Part shown: positions 1-8,643 of the stretch, one piece after another | Numbering within the stretch: the stretch's first letter is position 1 | Layout: every line of letters starts with the position of its first letter | Assembly: GCA_002835675.1 (NCBI GenBank) | Contig: PIZR01000005.1 | Coordinates: forward strand, 340,600 to 380,439 | Length of the DNA: 39,840 nucleotides | Direction: 5' to 3' | Source of the DNA: Bacillus sp. BA3 | Lineage (GTDB): Bacteria > Bacillota > Bacilli > Bacillales > DSM-1321 | Position numbers and translations under genes: made by a program | Notes under the pieces: model-generated | Databases searched by the model: none | What the model saw: only the letters and a program-made list of their open reading frames with translations | What the model was told of the DNA's origin: nothing

Positions 1-117
1 ATGCTATATTATAGAAGCTAGACAATTAATATAAAGTGTTCAGACCTTGAAATTTACGATGGATAAGTTTTTTGCCCCTGAGTAGGGTAAAAGCTTTTAG
101 GCTTAAGGAGTGTTATC

Positions 118-909
118 GTGGATAATAAAGAATGGTATTTTGAATATGAAATCCAAGTCAACCGTCCTGGTTTATTAGGGGATATTTCATCCCTTCTGGG
201 GATGCTTTCCATTAATATCATCACCATTAACGGGGTCGATGAAGGCAGGCGTGGTTTACTTTTGTTGGCGAAAGACAGCCGTAATATAGAAAGATTCGAG
301 TCAATTCTCCGTACGATGGATACGATAAAGGTCATTAAGCTGAGGGAACCTAAATTGCGTGATCGCCTCGCAGTCAGGCATGGACGTTATATTCAGCGCG
401 ATGCCGATGAGAAAAACACCTTTAGGTTTGTCCGTGATGAACTGGGCTTGCTTGTCGATTTCCTGGCCGAGCTGTTTAAACAGGAAGGGCATAAATTGAT
501 CGGGATACGAGGGATGCCTCGTGTCGGGAAAACTGAATCCATCGTAGCCTCGAGTGTATGTGCTAATAAGAGATGGTTGTTTGTGTCATCGACCCTTTTA
601 AAGCAGACTATCCGCAGTCAGCTTATTGAGGATGAATATAATAATGATAATTTGTTCATTTTAGATGGAATTGTTTCCACTCGCCGTGCAAATGAGCGTC
701 ATTGGCAGTTGATTCGCGAAATAATGAGGCTTGATGCTGTCAAAGTAATCGAACATCCGGATGTTTTTGTCCAAAATACAGAGTATACCCTCGAAGACTT
801 TGATTATATTATTGAATTGCGAAACAATCCTGAAGAAGAAATAACATATGAAGTTGTCGACCAAAAAGACCAGTTTTCAGGGTCCGATTTTGGTTCCTTT
901 GACTTTTAA
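118..909 (+). CDS. ymfK: YmfK-like DUF3388 protein: ACT-like domain plus P-loop
   Basis: 263 aa. The GTG start is fixed by AAGGAG at 105-110, 7 nt upstream. Residues ~5-75 look like a small ACT-type domain (N-terminal EYEIQVNRPGLLGDISSLL, reminiscent of ligand-binding ACT modules). Residues ~130-145 carry a Walker-A-like loop, GIRGMPRVGKTES. The tail is acidic and ends in Phe/Asp-rich sequence. This matches the Bacillus YmfK/DUF3388 family, which sits immediately upstream of ymfM-pgsA-cinA-recA as here. The biochemical function is not established. The architecture suggests a small-molecule-responsive nucleotide-binding protein, which is inference. The 8 bp gap plus TTG start of the next gene suggests co-transcription with ymfM and pgsA. 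Likely cytoplasmic, with no signal or membrane segment. Confidence 0.85.
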   Translation: MDNKEWYFEYEIQVNRPGLLGDISSLLGMLSINIITINGVDEGRRGLLLLAKDSRNIERFESILRTMDTIKVIKLREPKLRDRLAVRHGRYIQRDADEKNTFRFVRDELGLLVDFLAELFKQEGHKLIGIRGMPRVGKTESIVASSVCANKRWLFVSSTLLKQTIRSQLIEDEYNNDNLFILDGIVSTRRANERHWQLIREIMRLDAVKVIEHPDVFVQNTEYTLEDFDYIIELRNNPEEEITYEVVDQKDQFSGSDFGSFDF

Positions 910-926
910 AATGGCAGGTGTTTTAT

Positions 927-1823
927 TTGACTGAGTTAGGTAATCGATTAAAGGAAGCTAGGGAAGCCAAAGGCCTTAGCTTAGAAGATTTGCAGGAATT
1001 AACGAAGATCCAAAAGCGTTACCTTATAGGCATTGAAGAGGGAAATTACAGTATGATGCCTGGAAAGTTCTATGTACGGGCATTCATAAAGCAATATTGT
1101 GAAGCGGTCGGACTGGACTCAGAAGAGATTTTCGAACAATATAAAAGTGAAGTGCCATCAGTCTATAGTGAGGAATTGCCAGAACAGCTTTCAAGGGTCC
1201 AATCCCGGAAAACTATACCGGCAGGAGATTCAAAGGTTGTTGAAATGTTACCGAAAATCCTGGCTGTCGTTTTAGTAATTGGTGCGGCCGTTTTGATATG
1301 GGTACTGGTATCGAATTATATGAGTAATCCTGATAATGATGATAAAAAGAACGCTAAAGAGAATGAAGCTGTGGGCTACAATAAAAGTGATGGGTTTAAC
1401 GAAGAAAAAGAGAATGCAGACAAAAAACAGGAAGAAAAATCTGAGTCATCTGATGAGAAGAATGAAGATGATGCAGTTGTCAAAGATGAAAAGAAAGAGC
1501 AAAAACTTGCCGTCACAAGTTCCAGCGGTAAAAATAGTACGTATGAATTAAAAAATACCGATACCTTTAAATTAAAGGTGACCTCAAAAGGCTCGCCATG
1601 GGTCGGCATAAAAAATGGTGAAGGTAAATTACTATTCCAGGGCACTATCGACAAGGACAAAAGCCAGGAAATTGATTTCACCAATGAAAAAGAAGCTGTC
1701 ATCAATATAGGCAGAGCATATGAAACTGAGATTTATGTGAATGATGAGAAGCTGGAGTATTCCATTTCACCGACTGAAGTGAATACGCAATTGGTTACGA
1801 TACAATTTACGAAAGCCGAATAG
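927..1823 (+). CDS. rodZ: RodZ-like membrane protein YmfM (HTH-TM-DUF4115)
   Basis: About 298 aa from a TTG at 927, chosen because the AGGTG-type ribosome binding site (916-920) sits 6 nt before it. The open frame also allows a GTG at 918, but that would overlap the binding site. Domain order: N-terminal Xre/HTH_25 fold at residues ~1-65 (LTKIQKRYLIGIEEGNY), a single transmembrane helix at ~112-132 (ILAVVLVIGAAVLIWVLV), a long Lys/Glu/Asp linker at ~133-200, and a C-terminal extracytoplasmic DUF4115 beta domain at ~200-298 (SPWVGIKNGEGKLLFQG). This is the RodZ layout. RodZ links MreB filaments to the elongation machinery for rod shape. Position between ymfK and pgsA is as in B. subtilis. Confidence 0.9.
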   Translation: MTELGNRLKEAREAKGLSLEDLQELTKIQKRYLIGIEEGNYSMMPGKFYVRAFIKQYCEAVGLDSEEIFEQYKSEVPSVYSEELPEQLSRVQSRKTIPAGDSKVVEMLPKILAVVLVIGAAVLIWVLVSNYMSNPDNDDKKNAKENEAVGYNKSDGFNEEKENADKKQEEKSESSDEKNEDDAVVKDEKKEQKLAVTSSSGKNSTYELKNTDTFKLKVTSKGSPWVGIKNGEGKLLFQGTIDKDKSQEIDFTNEKEAVINIGRAYETEIYVNDEKLEYSISPTEVNTQLVTIQFTKAE

Positions 1824-1987
1824 TCATCTTATAGATGACTATTTTTGCTCTATTTAATGGTAAGGCGACGGGGAAATGGATTACCCGGCATATAAGATTG
1901 GATTTTGAGTTAAATTATACATAAAAGCGTATTTTAGATCTAAGACGCAGGCCCGAATGGCAGGCGTAAATTTTGGAGGTAAAAGTT

Positions 1988-2572
1988 TTGAATCTGCCTA
2001 ATAAGATTACAGTAGCAAGAATCTGTTTAATACCAGTATTTTTAATCATCATGCTTGTTCCTTTTTCATGGGGGACGCTGACTTGGGGAGAATACAGTTT
2101 GCCAGTGGCGCACTTAGCTGGAGCCATCCTCTTTATTATCGCTTCCACTACGGATTGGATCGATGGCCATTTTGCCAGAAAATATAATATGATTACTGAT
2201 TTAGGGAAATTTTTAGATCCACTTGCTGATAAGCTTCTGGTTTCGGCTGCCTTAATCGTTTTGGTTGATCTAGATTTAATGTACGGTCAATCATGGATCG
2301 CCATCGTGATCATAAGTCGCGAGTTTGCAGTCACCGGATTGCGTTTGGTACTAGCGGGTACAGGGGAAGTGGTTGCAGCGAACCAGCTTGGTAAAATAAA
2401 AACATGGGCACAAATTGTTTCTATTTCGGCTTTATTGCTGCATAACCTCCCATTTGCCCTAATTTCACTTCCATTTGCCAATATCGCATTGTGGATTGCA
2501 TTAATCTTTACAATCTGGTCAGGCTTGGATTATTTTATAAAAAACAAAGAAGTATTTGTTAATTCAAAGTAA
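1988..2572 (+). CDS. pgsA: CDP-diacylglycerol-glycerol-3-phosphate 3-phosphatidyltransferase
   Basis: 194 aa, the usual length. The TTG at 1988 is chosen over the TTG at 1973 because GGAGGT (1975-1980) lies 7 nt upstream of it and would be inside the longer form. The protein then starts MNLPNKITVARI, as family members do. It makes phosphatidylglycerol phosphate from CDP-diacylglycerol and sn-glycerol-3-phosphate in the cytoplasmic membrane. The CDP-alcohol phosphatidyltransferase signature D-G-x2-A-R-x8-G-x3-D-x3-D is visible as DWIDGHFARKYNMITDLGKFLDPLADK near residue ~55-80. Several hydrophobic helices span the rest. Expected to be essential for phospholipid synthesis. Confidence 0.95.
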   Translation: MNLPNKITVARICLIPVFLIIMLVPFSWGTLTWGEYSLPVAHLAGAILFIIASTTDWIDGHFARKYNMITDLGKFLDPLADKLLVSAALIVLVDLDLMYGQSWIAIVIISREFAVTGLRLVLAGTGEVVAANQLGKIKTWAQIVSISALLLHNLPFALISLPFANIALWIALIFTIWSGLDYFIKNKEVFVNSK

Positions 2573-2595
2573 AAACGAATGGTGGTTTTGAAAAG

Positions 2596-3828
2596 ATGGA
2601 TGCAGAAATCATTGCAGTGGGCTCAGAGCTTCTTTTAGGACAAATCAATAACACTAATGGAAGGTTCTTATCGCAGCAGTTTGCGGAAATGGGGATCAAC
2701 GTTTTTTACCATACTGTGGTCGGGGATAACGATCGCCGTTTACAACAAGCTATAGAAATCGCTGAATCTAGGGCGAACTTGATTGTCTTTACCGGTGGAC
2801 TCGGTCCTACCAAAGATGATTTAACGAAAGAAACGATTGCTCGCCATATAGGGAAAAAGCTCGTTTTTAATGATGAAGCTTTGCATTCCATTGAAGCTTA
2901 CTTCCAAAAACGGGAACGGCCGATGACGGAAAACAACAAAAAACAGGCCCTTGTCTTAGAAGGCAGTGAAGTGTTGGCAAACGATCATGGCATGGCACCG
3001 GGAATGGTCTTGTCCAAATCTGGGATTACATATATGCTTCTTCCTGGTCCGCCAAGTGAAATGGAGCCGATGTTTTTAAGTTATGGTTATGAAAAGATCA
3101 TGAATAAATTGGAAAAGCATGAACGGATCGATTCCAAGGTTCTTCGGTTCTACGGTATAGGTGAAGCCGAACTGGAAACGGTGATTGAAGATCTTCTTGT
3201 CAATCAAACGAATCCGACAATTGCTCCGCTGGCAGCCGAAGGGGAAGTGACGTTAAGGATCACCGCTAAAGACTCTTCTAAAGAAAAATGCGAAGAGCTT
3301 ATTTTAGAAGCGGAAAAAGAAATTCTTAGCAGGGTCGGTAAGTTCCACTATGGAAGTGATAATACTTCACTAATAAAGGAACTTGTAAAAGAATTAACGG
3401 TCCGCAAGCTTTCAATTGCGGCAGCTGAAAGCTTGACCGGTGGGATGTTCCAAGAACAGCTGACAACCATACCTGGCGCCGGTAAAGTCTTCAAAGGCGG
3501 AATTGTCTGCTATACGAATGATGCGAAGTCGAACGTCCTTGGCGTCAGCGATGATACCATATCTGAGCATGGGGTGGTCAGCGGTGAGTGTGCAATGGAA
3601 ATGGCCTCTAATGTCCGGAGCAAGCTCGATGCGGATGTAGGCATAAGCTTCACGGGTGTTGCAGGTCCGGATGAACAAGAAGGCAAGCCTGTAGGCACAG
3701 TATTCATTGGCATTTCCTATCGGGATGGAAACACTCATTTCAAGGAGTTGAATCTTTCCGGAAGCAGGGCGCAAAACCGGATTCGGAGTGTGAAGTACGG
3801 CTGTCATTACCTATTAAGGGATTTATAA
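2596..3828 (+). CDS. cinA: CinA, competence/damage-inducible protein with nicotinamide-nucleotide amidase domain
   Basis: 410 aa, ATG start behind GGTGG. The N-terminal ~170 residues are the MoaB/MogA-like molybdopterin-binding fold (AEIIAVGSELLLGQINNTN, FTGGLGPTKDDLT). The C-terminal ~160 residues are the CinA domain (AAAESLTGGMFQEQLT, GGIVCYTNDAKSN, GVAGPD), which in several bacteria hydrolyses NMN amide or ADP-ribose derivatives of NAD. CinA lies directly upstream of recA in many Firmicutes and is co-induced with competence there. Here a strong terminator (3837-3866) and a separate recA promoter follow, so read-through into recA is at most partial. Confidence 0.96.
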   Translation: MDAEIIAVGSELLLGQINNTNGRFLSQQFAEMGINVFYHTVVGDNDRRLQQAIEIAESRANLIVFTGGLGPTKDDLTKETIARHIGKKLVFNDEALHSIEAYFQKRERPMTENNKKQALVLEGSEVLANDHGMAPGMVLSKSGITYMLLPGPPSEMEPMFLSYGYEKIMNKLEKHERIDSKVLRFYGIGEAELETVIEDLLVNQTNPTIAPLAAEGEVTLRITAKDSSKEKCEELILEAEKEILSRVGKFHYGSDNTSLIKELVKELTVRKLSIAAAESLTGGMFQEQLTTIPGAGKVFKGGIVCYTNDAKSNVLGVSDDTISEHGVVSGECAMEMASNVRSKLDADVGISFTGVAGPDEQEGKPVGTVFIGISYRDGNTHFKELNLSGSRAQNRIRSVKYGCHYLLRDL

Positions 3829-3836
3829 GCGCTAAA

Positions 3837-3866
3837 AGCAGAGCTATTTACAGCTCTGCTTTTTAT
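3837..3866 (+). terminator. Intrinsic terminator after cinA
   Basis: Nine-base arms AGCAGAGCT (3837-3845) and AGCTCTGCT (3852-3860) with loop ATTTAC, followed directly by a T run. It lies 8 nt after the cinA stop. Confidence 0.9.
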
Positions 3867-4017
3867 TTGGTTTTAGAAGTTTGTTTCTTGAAAAATAGGG
3901 AAAAAAAGAAAAAAGTTAATTCAATGAAAATGGTTTTTTTACGGAGAAAGTGAAAGGAAATGGAGATTTCCTTAAGATAAAACGCTTTTTTACAGAGAAT
4001 ACCCCGAAAGAAAAAAA

Positions 4018-4031
4018 CGAATGAATGTTCG
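4018..4031 (+). promoter_or_regulatory. LexA (DinR) SOS box upstream of recA
   Basis: CGAATGAATGTTCG matches the Bacillus LexA operator CGAACNNNNGTTCG with one change (T for C at position 5). It lies just upstream of the predicted recA -35 element, so LexA would block the promoter until DNA damage. SOS control of recA is well known in Bacillus. The match itself is read directly from sequence. Confidence 0.85.
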
Positions 4032-4040
4032 ACTTTTTGC

Positions 4041-4069
4041 TTGGCAAAATTGTAAAAAGAGTATATAGT
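4041..4069 (+). promoter_or_regulatory. Predicted sigma-A promoter of recA
   Basis: TTGGCA (4041-4046), 17-bp spacer, TATAGT (4064-4069), placed 10 bp after the SOS box and ~107 bp before the recA start. The rest of 3867-4176 is A/T-rich leader with no reading frame worth calling. Confidence 0.65.
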
Positions 4070-4176
4070 AAAGATAGGTTTTGAGACAGGATGCAAACCT
4101 TGATCTCGAATAATTGCTAACGTAAGTACACCTTTAATCGGACAGCCGATTATTTGAATATAGAGGAGGAAATTGA

Positions 4177-5223
4177 GTGAGTGATCGTCAAGCGGCTTTA
4201 GATATGGCATTAAAACAAATTGAAAAACAATTTGGTAAAGGTTCTATTATGAAACTTGGGGAACAGTCTGATCGTAGGATTTCAACGATTTCAAGCGGTT
4301 CTTTAGCATTGGACGTAGCATTGGGAGTGGGCGGATATCCAAGAGGCCGGGTCATTGAGATATATGGACCTGAAAGCTCCGGTAAAACGACTGTTGCATT
4401 ACATGCTATTGCAGAAGTACAAAAGACTGGCGGCACGGCTGCATTCATTGATGCAGAGCATGCTTTAGATCCAGCATATTCAGAAAAACTTGGTGTGAAT
4501 ATAGATGATTTACTGCTTTCACAGCCTGATACGGGTGAACAGGCCTTGGAGATCGCTGAAGCATTAGTTCGAAGTGGAGCTGTAGATATCATTGTCATTG
4601 ATTCGGTGGCAGCACTTGTTCCTAAAGCTGAAATCGAAGGCGAAATGGGAGATTCCCATATGGGTCTTCAAGCGCGGATGATGTCCCAGGCGCTTAGAAA
4701 ACTGTCTGGTGCCATTAATAAATCAAATACCATTGCCATTTTCATTAACCAAGTCCGTGAAAAAATCGGTGTTATGTTTGGGAATCCAGAAACGACTCCA
4801 GGAGGCCGGGCATTGAAGTTCTATTCAACTGTTCGTCTGGAAGTGCGCCGTGCGGAACAATTAAAACAGGGTAATGAAATCGTCGGTAATAAAACGAAAA
4901 TCAAAGTTGTAAAAAACAAGGTTGCTCCACCATTCCGTCAAGCAGAAGTTGACATCATGTATGGTCAAGGGATTTCCCAGGAAGGTGAAATCATCGATAT
5001 GGGTGCAGATCTTGATATCGTCCTTAAAAGCGGCTCGTGGTATTCATACAATGAAGAGCGTGTCGGACAAGGCCGCGAAAATGCGAAGCTGTTCTTGAAA
5101 GAAAATCAGGATATCGCTCAGGAAATTTCTCAGAAAATCAGAGATCACTATAATCTCGATGGAGAGCATGAATTACCGCCAGAAGAAAATGAACCAGAAG
5201 AGCATTTTGAATTGCTTGATTAA
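4177..5223 (+). CDS. recA: Recombinase RecA
   Basis: 348 aa, the normal Bacillus length, uninterrupted by any intein. The GTG start is fixed by GAGGAGGA at 4163-4170. Walker [10 protein letters not shown] is at residues ~64-72, the Walker B region is [12 protein letters not shown], and the MAW/loop region is [15 protein letters not shown]. RecA forms ATP-dependent filaments on single-stranded DNA, drives strand exchange, and stimulates LexA self-cleavage. The acidic C-terminal tail ([15 protein letters not shown]) is typical. The gene has its own promoter, SOS box and terminator, so it is a monocistronic SOS gene. Confidence 0.99.
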   Translation: MSDRQAALDMALKQIEKQFGKGSIMKLGEQSDRRISTISSGSLALDVALGVGGYPRGRVIEIYGPESSGKTTVALHAIAEVQKTGGTAAFIDAEHALDPAYSEKLGVNIDDLLLSQPDTGEQALEIAEALVRSGAVDIIVIDSVAALVPKAEIEGEMGDSHMGLQARMMSQALRKLSGAINKSNTIAIFINQVREKIGVMFGNPETTPGGRALKFYSTVRLEVRRAEQLKQGNEIVGNKTKIKVVKNKVAPPFRQAEVDIMYGQGISQEGEIIDMGADLDIVLKSGSWYSYNEERVGQGRENAKLFLKENQDIAQEISQKIRDHYNLDGEHELPPEENEPEEHFELLD

Positions 5224-5233
5224 TGGTATTTGG

Positions 5234-5267
5234 AAAAGGCCTAAGCTTGTTCGCTTAGGCCTTTTCT
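5234..5267 (+). terminator. Intrinsic terminator after recA
   Basis: Perfect 13-bp arms AAAAGGCCTAAGC (5234-5246) and GCTTAGGCCTTTT (5253-5265) with a 6-nt loop and a T-rich end. Confidence 0.93.
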
Positions 5268-5403
5268 ATATATTTTGAGAAAAGTGTGAAATTTTCAGCG
5301 GAATAAATGGCATTGAAATAACTTTTCCATAAAGAATGCTGTACATTTTGATGGTTGATATTGAGAAAACTTGAATAATCATTGATACATAAGGGACAAA
5401 CGC

Positions 5404-5432
5404 TTGACAATAAAAATTCTCAACTATACAAT
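5404..5432 (+). promoter_or_regulatory. Predicted sigma-A promoter of rny
   Basis: Consensus TTGACA (5404-5409), 17-bp spacer, TACAAT (5427-5432). It leaves a ~125-nt A/T-rich 5' leader before rny. Between the recA terminator and this site nothing else is recognisable. Confidence 0.8.
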
Positions 5433-5565
5433 TAATATGTATATTTTACAATTTTTCAAACTAAAATTTTGAAAATTAAGTGCTGTATATTGAATTTATG
5501 TGCAATGTACTTGCCGACAGTTCAACATTTTATGTAAAAAGTTCATAGCAAGGGGAGGTGAAACG

Positions 5566-7125
5566 ATGGAACCCATGACAATCATCTTCACTTTGCTTGG
5601 CCTAATCGTCGGTGCAGTTGTTGGTTATTTTATTCACAAATCAAAATTTGAGAGTAAAATAGCAGGGGCAAAGGGCTCTGCTGAACACATCCTTGAGGAT
5701 GCAAAACGTGAAGCGGAAGCACTTAAGAAAGAAGCCTTGTTGGAAGCAAAAGATGAAATTCATAAAGTTCGTGCCGATTCGGATCGGGAAGCCCGTGAAA
5801 GAAGGAACGAATTACAAAAACAAGAAAATCGGTTATTGCAAAGAGAAGAGAATCTGGACCGCAAGGATGAAACGTTAGACAAACGTGAAAGCCTTTTGGA
5901 GAAAAAAGAAGATTCTCTAAACCAAAGACAACAGCATATTGAAGAGATGGAAAGCAAAGTGGACGAGACGGTTCGTAAGCAGCAAACAGAGCTTGAACGT
6001 GTTTCCGGTTTAACTCGTGAAGAAGCTAAAGCAATCATTATAGACCGAATGGAAAACGAGCTTGCTCACGATGTAGCGCTTATGATTAAAGAAAGTGATA
6101 CCCGTGCCAAAGAAGAAGCTGATAAAAAAGCAAAAGAAGTTCTTTCTCTTGCCATTCAGCGTTGTGCGGCTGATCATGTTGCAGAAACCACCGTTTCTGT
6201 AGTAAATCTTCCAAACGATGAAATGAAAGGACGGATAATCGGACGTGAAGGACGAAATATCCGGACGTTAGAAACGCTAACAGGTATTGACCTTATTATC
6301 GATGATACTCCTGAAGCTGTCATTTTATCTGGATTCGATCCAATTAGACGGGAAACGGCACGCTTGGCTCTTGAGAAACTTGTTCAGGACGGAAGGATCC
6401 ATCCGGCCCGCATTGAAGAAATGGTTGACAAAGCAAGACGTGAGGTAGATGAACATATTCGTGAAATTGGTGAACAAACGACTTTTGAAGTTGGAGTTCA
6501 CGGTCTCCATCCAGATCTCATCAAAATTCTAGGACGTTTGAAGTTCCGTACTAGTTATGGGCAAAACGTACTTAAACATTCAATTGAAGTGGCCCAGCTT
6601 TCAGGTTTACTGGCCGCTGAGCTTGGAGAGGATGAAGTTCTTGCCCGCCGTGCAGGTTTACTGCATGATATTGGGAAAGCGATTGATCATGAAGTGGAAG
6701 GCAGTCATGTTGAAATTGGCGTTGAATTAGCAACCAAATATAAAGAGCATCCAACTGTCATTAACAGCATCGCTTCACATCATGGCGATACTGAACCAAC
6801 TTCCATCATTTCAGTGCTTGTGGCTGCCGCTGATGCATTATCAGCTGCAAGACCGGGAGCTAGAAGTGAAACGCTTGAAAATTACATTAGAAGACTTGAA
6901 AAACTTGAGGAAATTTCCGAATCCTATGATGGAGTGGAAAAATCATTTGCGATTCAAGCCGGACGAGAAGTGCGGATTCTAGTGAAACCAGAACAAATTG
7001 ATGATCTTTCGGCCCATCGACTCGCACGTGATATCCGGAAAAGGATTGAAGAAGAGCTCGATTACCCTGGTCATATAAAAGTCACGGTCATCCGTGAAAC
7101 AAGAGCAGTCGAATACGCTAAATAA
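5566..7125 (+). CDS. rny: Ribonuclease Y
   Basis: 519 aa from the ATG at 5566, behind AAGGGGAGGTG (5550-5560). The frame is open further upstream to 5500, but no ribosome binding site supports that. Domains: N-terminal membrane anchor at residues ~4-24 ([19 protein letters not shown]), a long charged coiled coil at ~30-190, a KH RNA-binding domain at ~210-270 ([19 protein letters not shown]), and an HD hydrolase domain with the metal pair His367-Asp368 ([10 protein letters not shown]). RNase Y is the membrane-bound endonuclease that starts decay of many mRNAs in Bacillus. It works with RicA/YmcA, also encoded in this window. Confidence 0.98.
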   Translation: MEPMTIIFTLLGLIVGAVVGYFIHKSKFESKIAGAKGSAEHILEDAKREAEALKKEALLEAKDEIHKVRADSDREARERRNELQKQENRLLQREENLDRKDETLDKRESLLEKKEDSLNQRQQHIEEMESKVDETVRKQQTELERVSGLTREEAKAIIIDRMENELAHDVALMIKESDTRAKEEADKKAKEVLSLAIQRCAADHVAETTVSVVNLPNDEMKGRIIGREGRNIRTLETLTGIDLIIDDTPEAVILSGFDPIRRETARLALEKLVQDGRIHPARIEEMVDKARREVDEHIREIGEQTTFEVGVHGLHPDLIKILGRLKFRTSYGQNVLKHSIEVAQLSGLLAAELGEDEVLARRAGLLHDIGKAIDHEVEGSHVEIGVELATKYKEHPTVINSIASHHGDTEPTSIISVLVAAADALSAARPGARSETLENYIRRLEKLEEISESYDGVEKSFAIQAGREVRILVKPEQIDDLSAHRLARDIRKRIEEELDYPGHIKVTVIRETRAVEYAK

Positions 7126-7134
7126 TCGTTAATG

Positions 7135-7168
7135 AAAAACGAAGTGGTGCAAACCACTTCGTTTTTTC
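7135..7168 (+). terminator. Intrinsic terminator after rny
   Basis: Fourteen-base arms (7135-7148 and 7153-7166; core AACGAAGTGGT / ACCACTTCGTT) around loop GCAA, then a T run. Confidence 0.93.
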
Positions 7169-7218
7169 TTTTTCGGATATTAATCGTTAAGCGTAATTCC
7201 TATAATTACCCCAAATTA

Positions 7219-7227
7219 TGTTACAAT
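7219..7227 (+). promoter_or_regulatory. Possible extended -10 promoter of ymdB
   Basis: TGTTACAAT matches the TGnTAnAAT extended -10 form, 51 bp before the ymdB start. No good -35 hexamer is visible. Confidence 0.45.
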
Positions 7228-7277
7228 ACATACTTGAATAATTCATATAATTAGGTGAATCTAGAAAGGGTTTTACA

Positions 7278-8075
7278 ATGAAATTGCTATTTATTGGAGA
7301 TGTGGTGGGGTCTCCTGGTCGTGACATGATCCAAGAATACCTTCCTAAGTTAAAAGAAAAGTATCGTCCGCACATCACGGTCATCAATGGCGAGAATGCA
7401 GCAAGTGGCCGGGGGATTACAGAAAAGATTTACCGCAGTTTTTTAGAGTGGGGAGCACAGGCGGTGACCATGGGAAACCATACATGGGATAATCGTGATA
7501 TCTTCAATTTTATTGATGAAGCGAAATATCTCGTCCGTCCAGCGAACTTTCCAGACGGGGCCCCTGGAGAAGGAATGAAATTTTTAAAATTGAACCAGTA
7601 TGAAATAGCGGTCATCAATTTGCAAGCGAGAACATTCATGCCGGATTTGGATTGTCCGTTCAAAAAAGCTGAAGAACTCGTGGCGGAGGCTCAAAAAAAG
7701 ACACCAATCATCTTTGTCGATTTTCATGGAGAAGCTACAAGTGAGAAGCAGGCTATGGGGTGGTTCCTGGATGGGAAGGTTACAGCCGTTGTCGGTACAC
7801 ACACACACGTCCAGACAGCAGATAACCGTATATTGCCTGGAGGCACCGCTTACATATCAGATGTAGGCATGACAGGACCATATGATGGCATCCTTGGTAT
7901 GGGAAGAGATGCAGTCATTCATCGGTTCCTAACTAGCCTTCCTGCTCGTTTTGAAGTGCCAAAAGAGGGGCGGACCCTATTAAGTGGGATACTCCTTGAA
8001 ATTGATGATAAAACTGGCAAGGCTAAAAAAATAGAAAGGATACTGATTAACGAAGATCACCCCTTTTATCATTGA
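7278..8075 (+). CDS. ymdB: YmdB metallophosphoesterase (2',3'-cyclic nucleotide phosphodiesterase)
   Basis: 265 aa, ATG behind AAAGGG. The metal ligands of the YmdB family are all present: Asp8 (GDVVGSPGR), Glu39 (NGENAASGRG), Asn67-His68 (GNHTWDN), the DFHGEATSEK histidine, and the GTHTHVQTAD pair near the C-terminal third. In B. subtilis YmdB hydrolyses cyclic nucleotides and influences biofilm versus motility gene expression. Its place directly downstream of rny is conserved. It has its own candidate promoter and terminator here. Confidence 0.95.
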   Translation: MKLLFIGDVVGSPGRDMIQEYLPKLKEKYRPHITVINGENAASGRGITEKIYRSFLEWGAQAVTMGNHTWDNRDIFNFIDEAKYLVRPANFPDGAPGEGMKFLKLNQYEIAVINLQARTFMPDLDCPFKKAEELVAEAQKKTPIIFVDFHGEATSEKQAMGWFLDGKVTAVVGTHTHVQTADNRILPGGTAYISDVGMTGPYDGILGMGRDAVIHRFLTSLPARFEVPKEGRTLLSGILLEIDDKTGKAKKIERILINEDHPFYH

Positions 8076-8082
8076 TTGGAAC

Positions 8083-8113
8083 GGATGGACAGTCAAACTG
8101 GCCATCCTTTTTT
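8083..8113 (+). terminator. Intrinsic terminator after ymdB
   Basis: GGATGGACAGT (8083-8093) pairs with ACTGGCCATCC (8097-8107) with one A-C mismatch, loop CAA, then six T. Confidence 0.88.
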
Positions 8114-8249
8114 CCATTCATTAATAAATGGTGGACAATCCCGGTTTTCTTTGTCATACAAGTTTTACTTGATGAATATAGTAGCAGTGGAAAGTGTTAT
8201 AACTATTGAGCCAAGTTAGAATCGGCAGGGAAAACAAGGAGGACTAGGA

Positions 8250-8510
8250 ATGGAAATATTAAAAGTTTCAGCAAAATCTAATCCTAATTCTGTAGCAGGC
8301 GCACTAGCGGGAGTGCTCAGGGAAAGAGGAGCAGCCGAAATTCAAGCAATCGGTGCAGGTGCGTTAAATCAAGCCGTCAAGGCAGTAGCAATCGCAAGAG
8401 GGTTTGTCGCACCTAGTGGAGTTGACTTGATTTGTATTCCTGCCTTTACAGATATACTTATTGATGGCGAAGAACGAACGGCAATAAAACTAATCATTGA
8501 ACCAAGATAA
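8250..8510 (+). CDS. spoVS: Stage V sporulation protein S
   Basis: 86 aa, ATG behind AAGGAGG. The whole length is the compact Alba-like SpoVS family protein (MEILKVSAKSNPNSVAGALAG at the start, GAGALNQAVKAVAIARGFVAPSG in the middle). SpoVS is needed for efficient sporulation past the engulfment stage and is one of the most conserved endospore-former proteins. I found no convincing sigma-H promoter in 8114-8249. Confidence 0.97.
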   Translation: MEILKVSAKSNPNSVAGALAGVLRERGAAEIQAIGAGALNQAVKAVAIARGFVAPSGVDLICIPAFTDILIDGEERTAIKLIIEPR

Positions 8511-8524
8511 CTCCATGTTTGGAT

Positions 8525-8559
8525 GCCCTGTTTGTCGGAAGGCGAGCAGGCTCTTTTTT
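8525..8559 (+). terminator. Likely intrinsic terminator after spoVS
   Basis: An 11-bp stem (8525-8536 with 8541-8551; one bulged C, several G-U pairs) closed by a GGAA tetraloop and followed by CTTTTTT. Confidence 0.65.
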
Positions 8560-8643
8560 GTCGTGAAATCCAAATGACGAAAAATCCATATCCCTTTATA
8601 ATGGAATATAGAATCATTAAAAGACACAGGAAGGGGGATTACA

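Noticed and set aside
3863..4210. 115-residue minus-strand frame over the recA upstream region
   Set aside because: It overlaps the recA promoter, SOS box and start, is rich in Phe/Lys from A/T runs, and has no ribosome binding site.
5500..5565. Longer N-terminus for RNase Y
   Set aside because: The upstream start has no ribosome binding site and would place residues before the membrane anchor; the ATG at 5566 has AAGGGGAGGTG.
8114..8249. Sigma-H promoter expected before spoVS
   Set aside because: GAAT-like -10 elements exist near 8174 and 8220, but neither has an AGGA-type -35 at the right distance.
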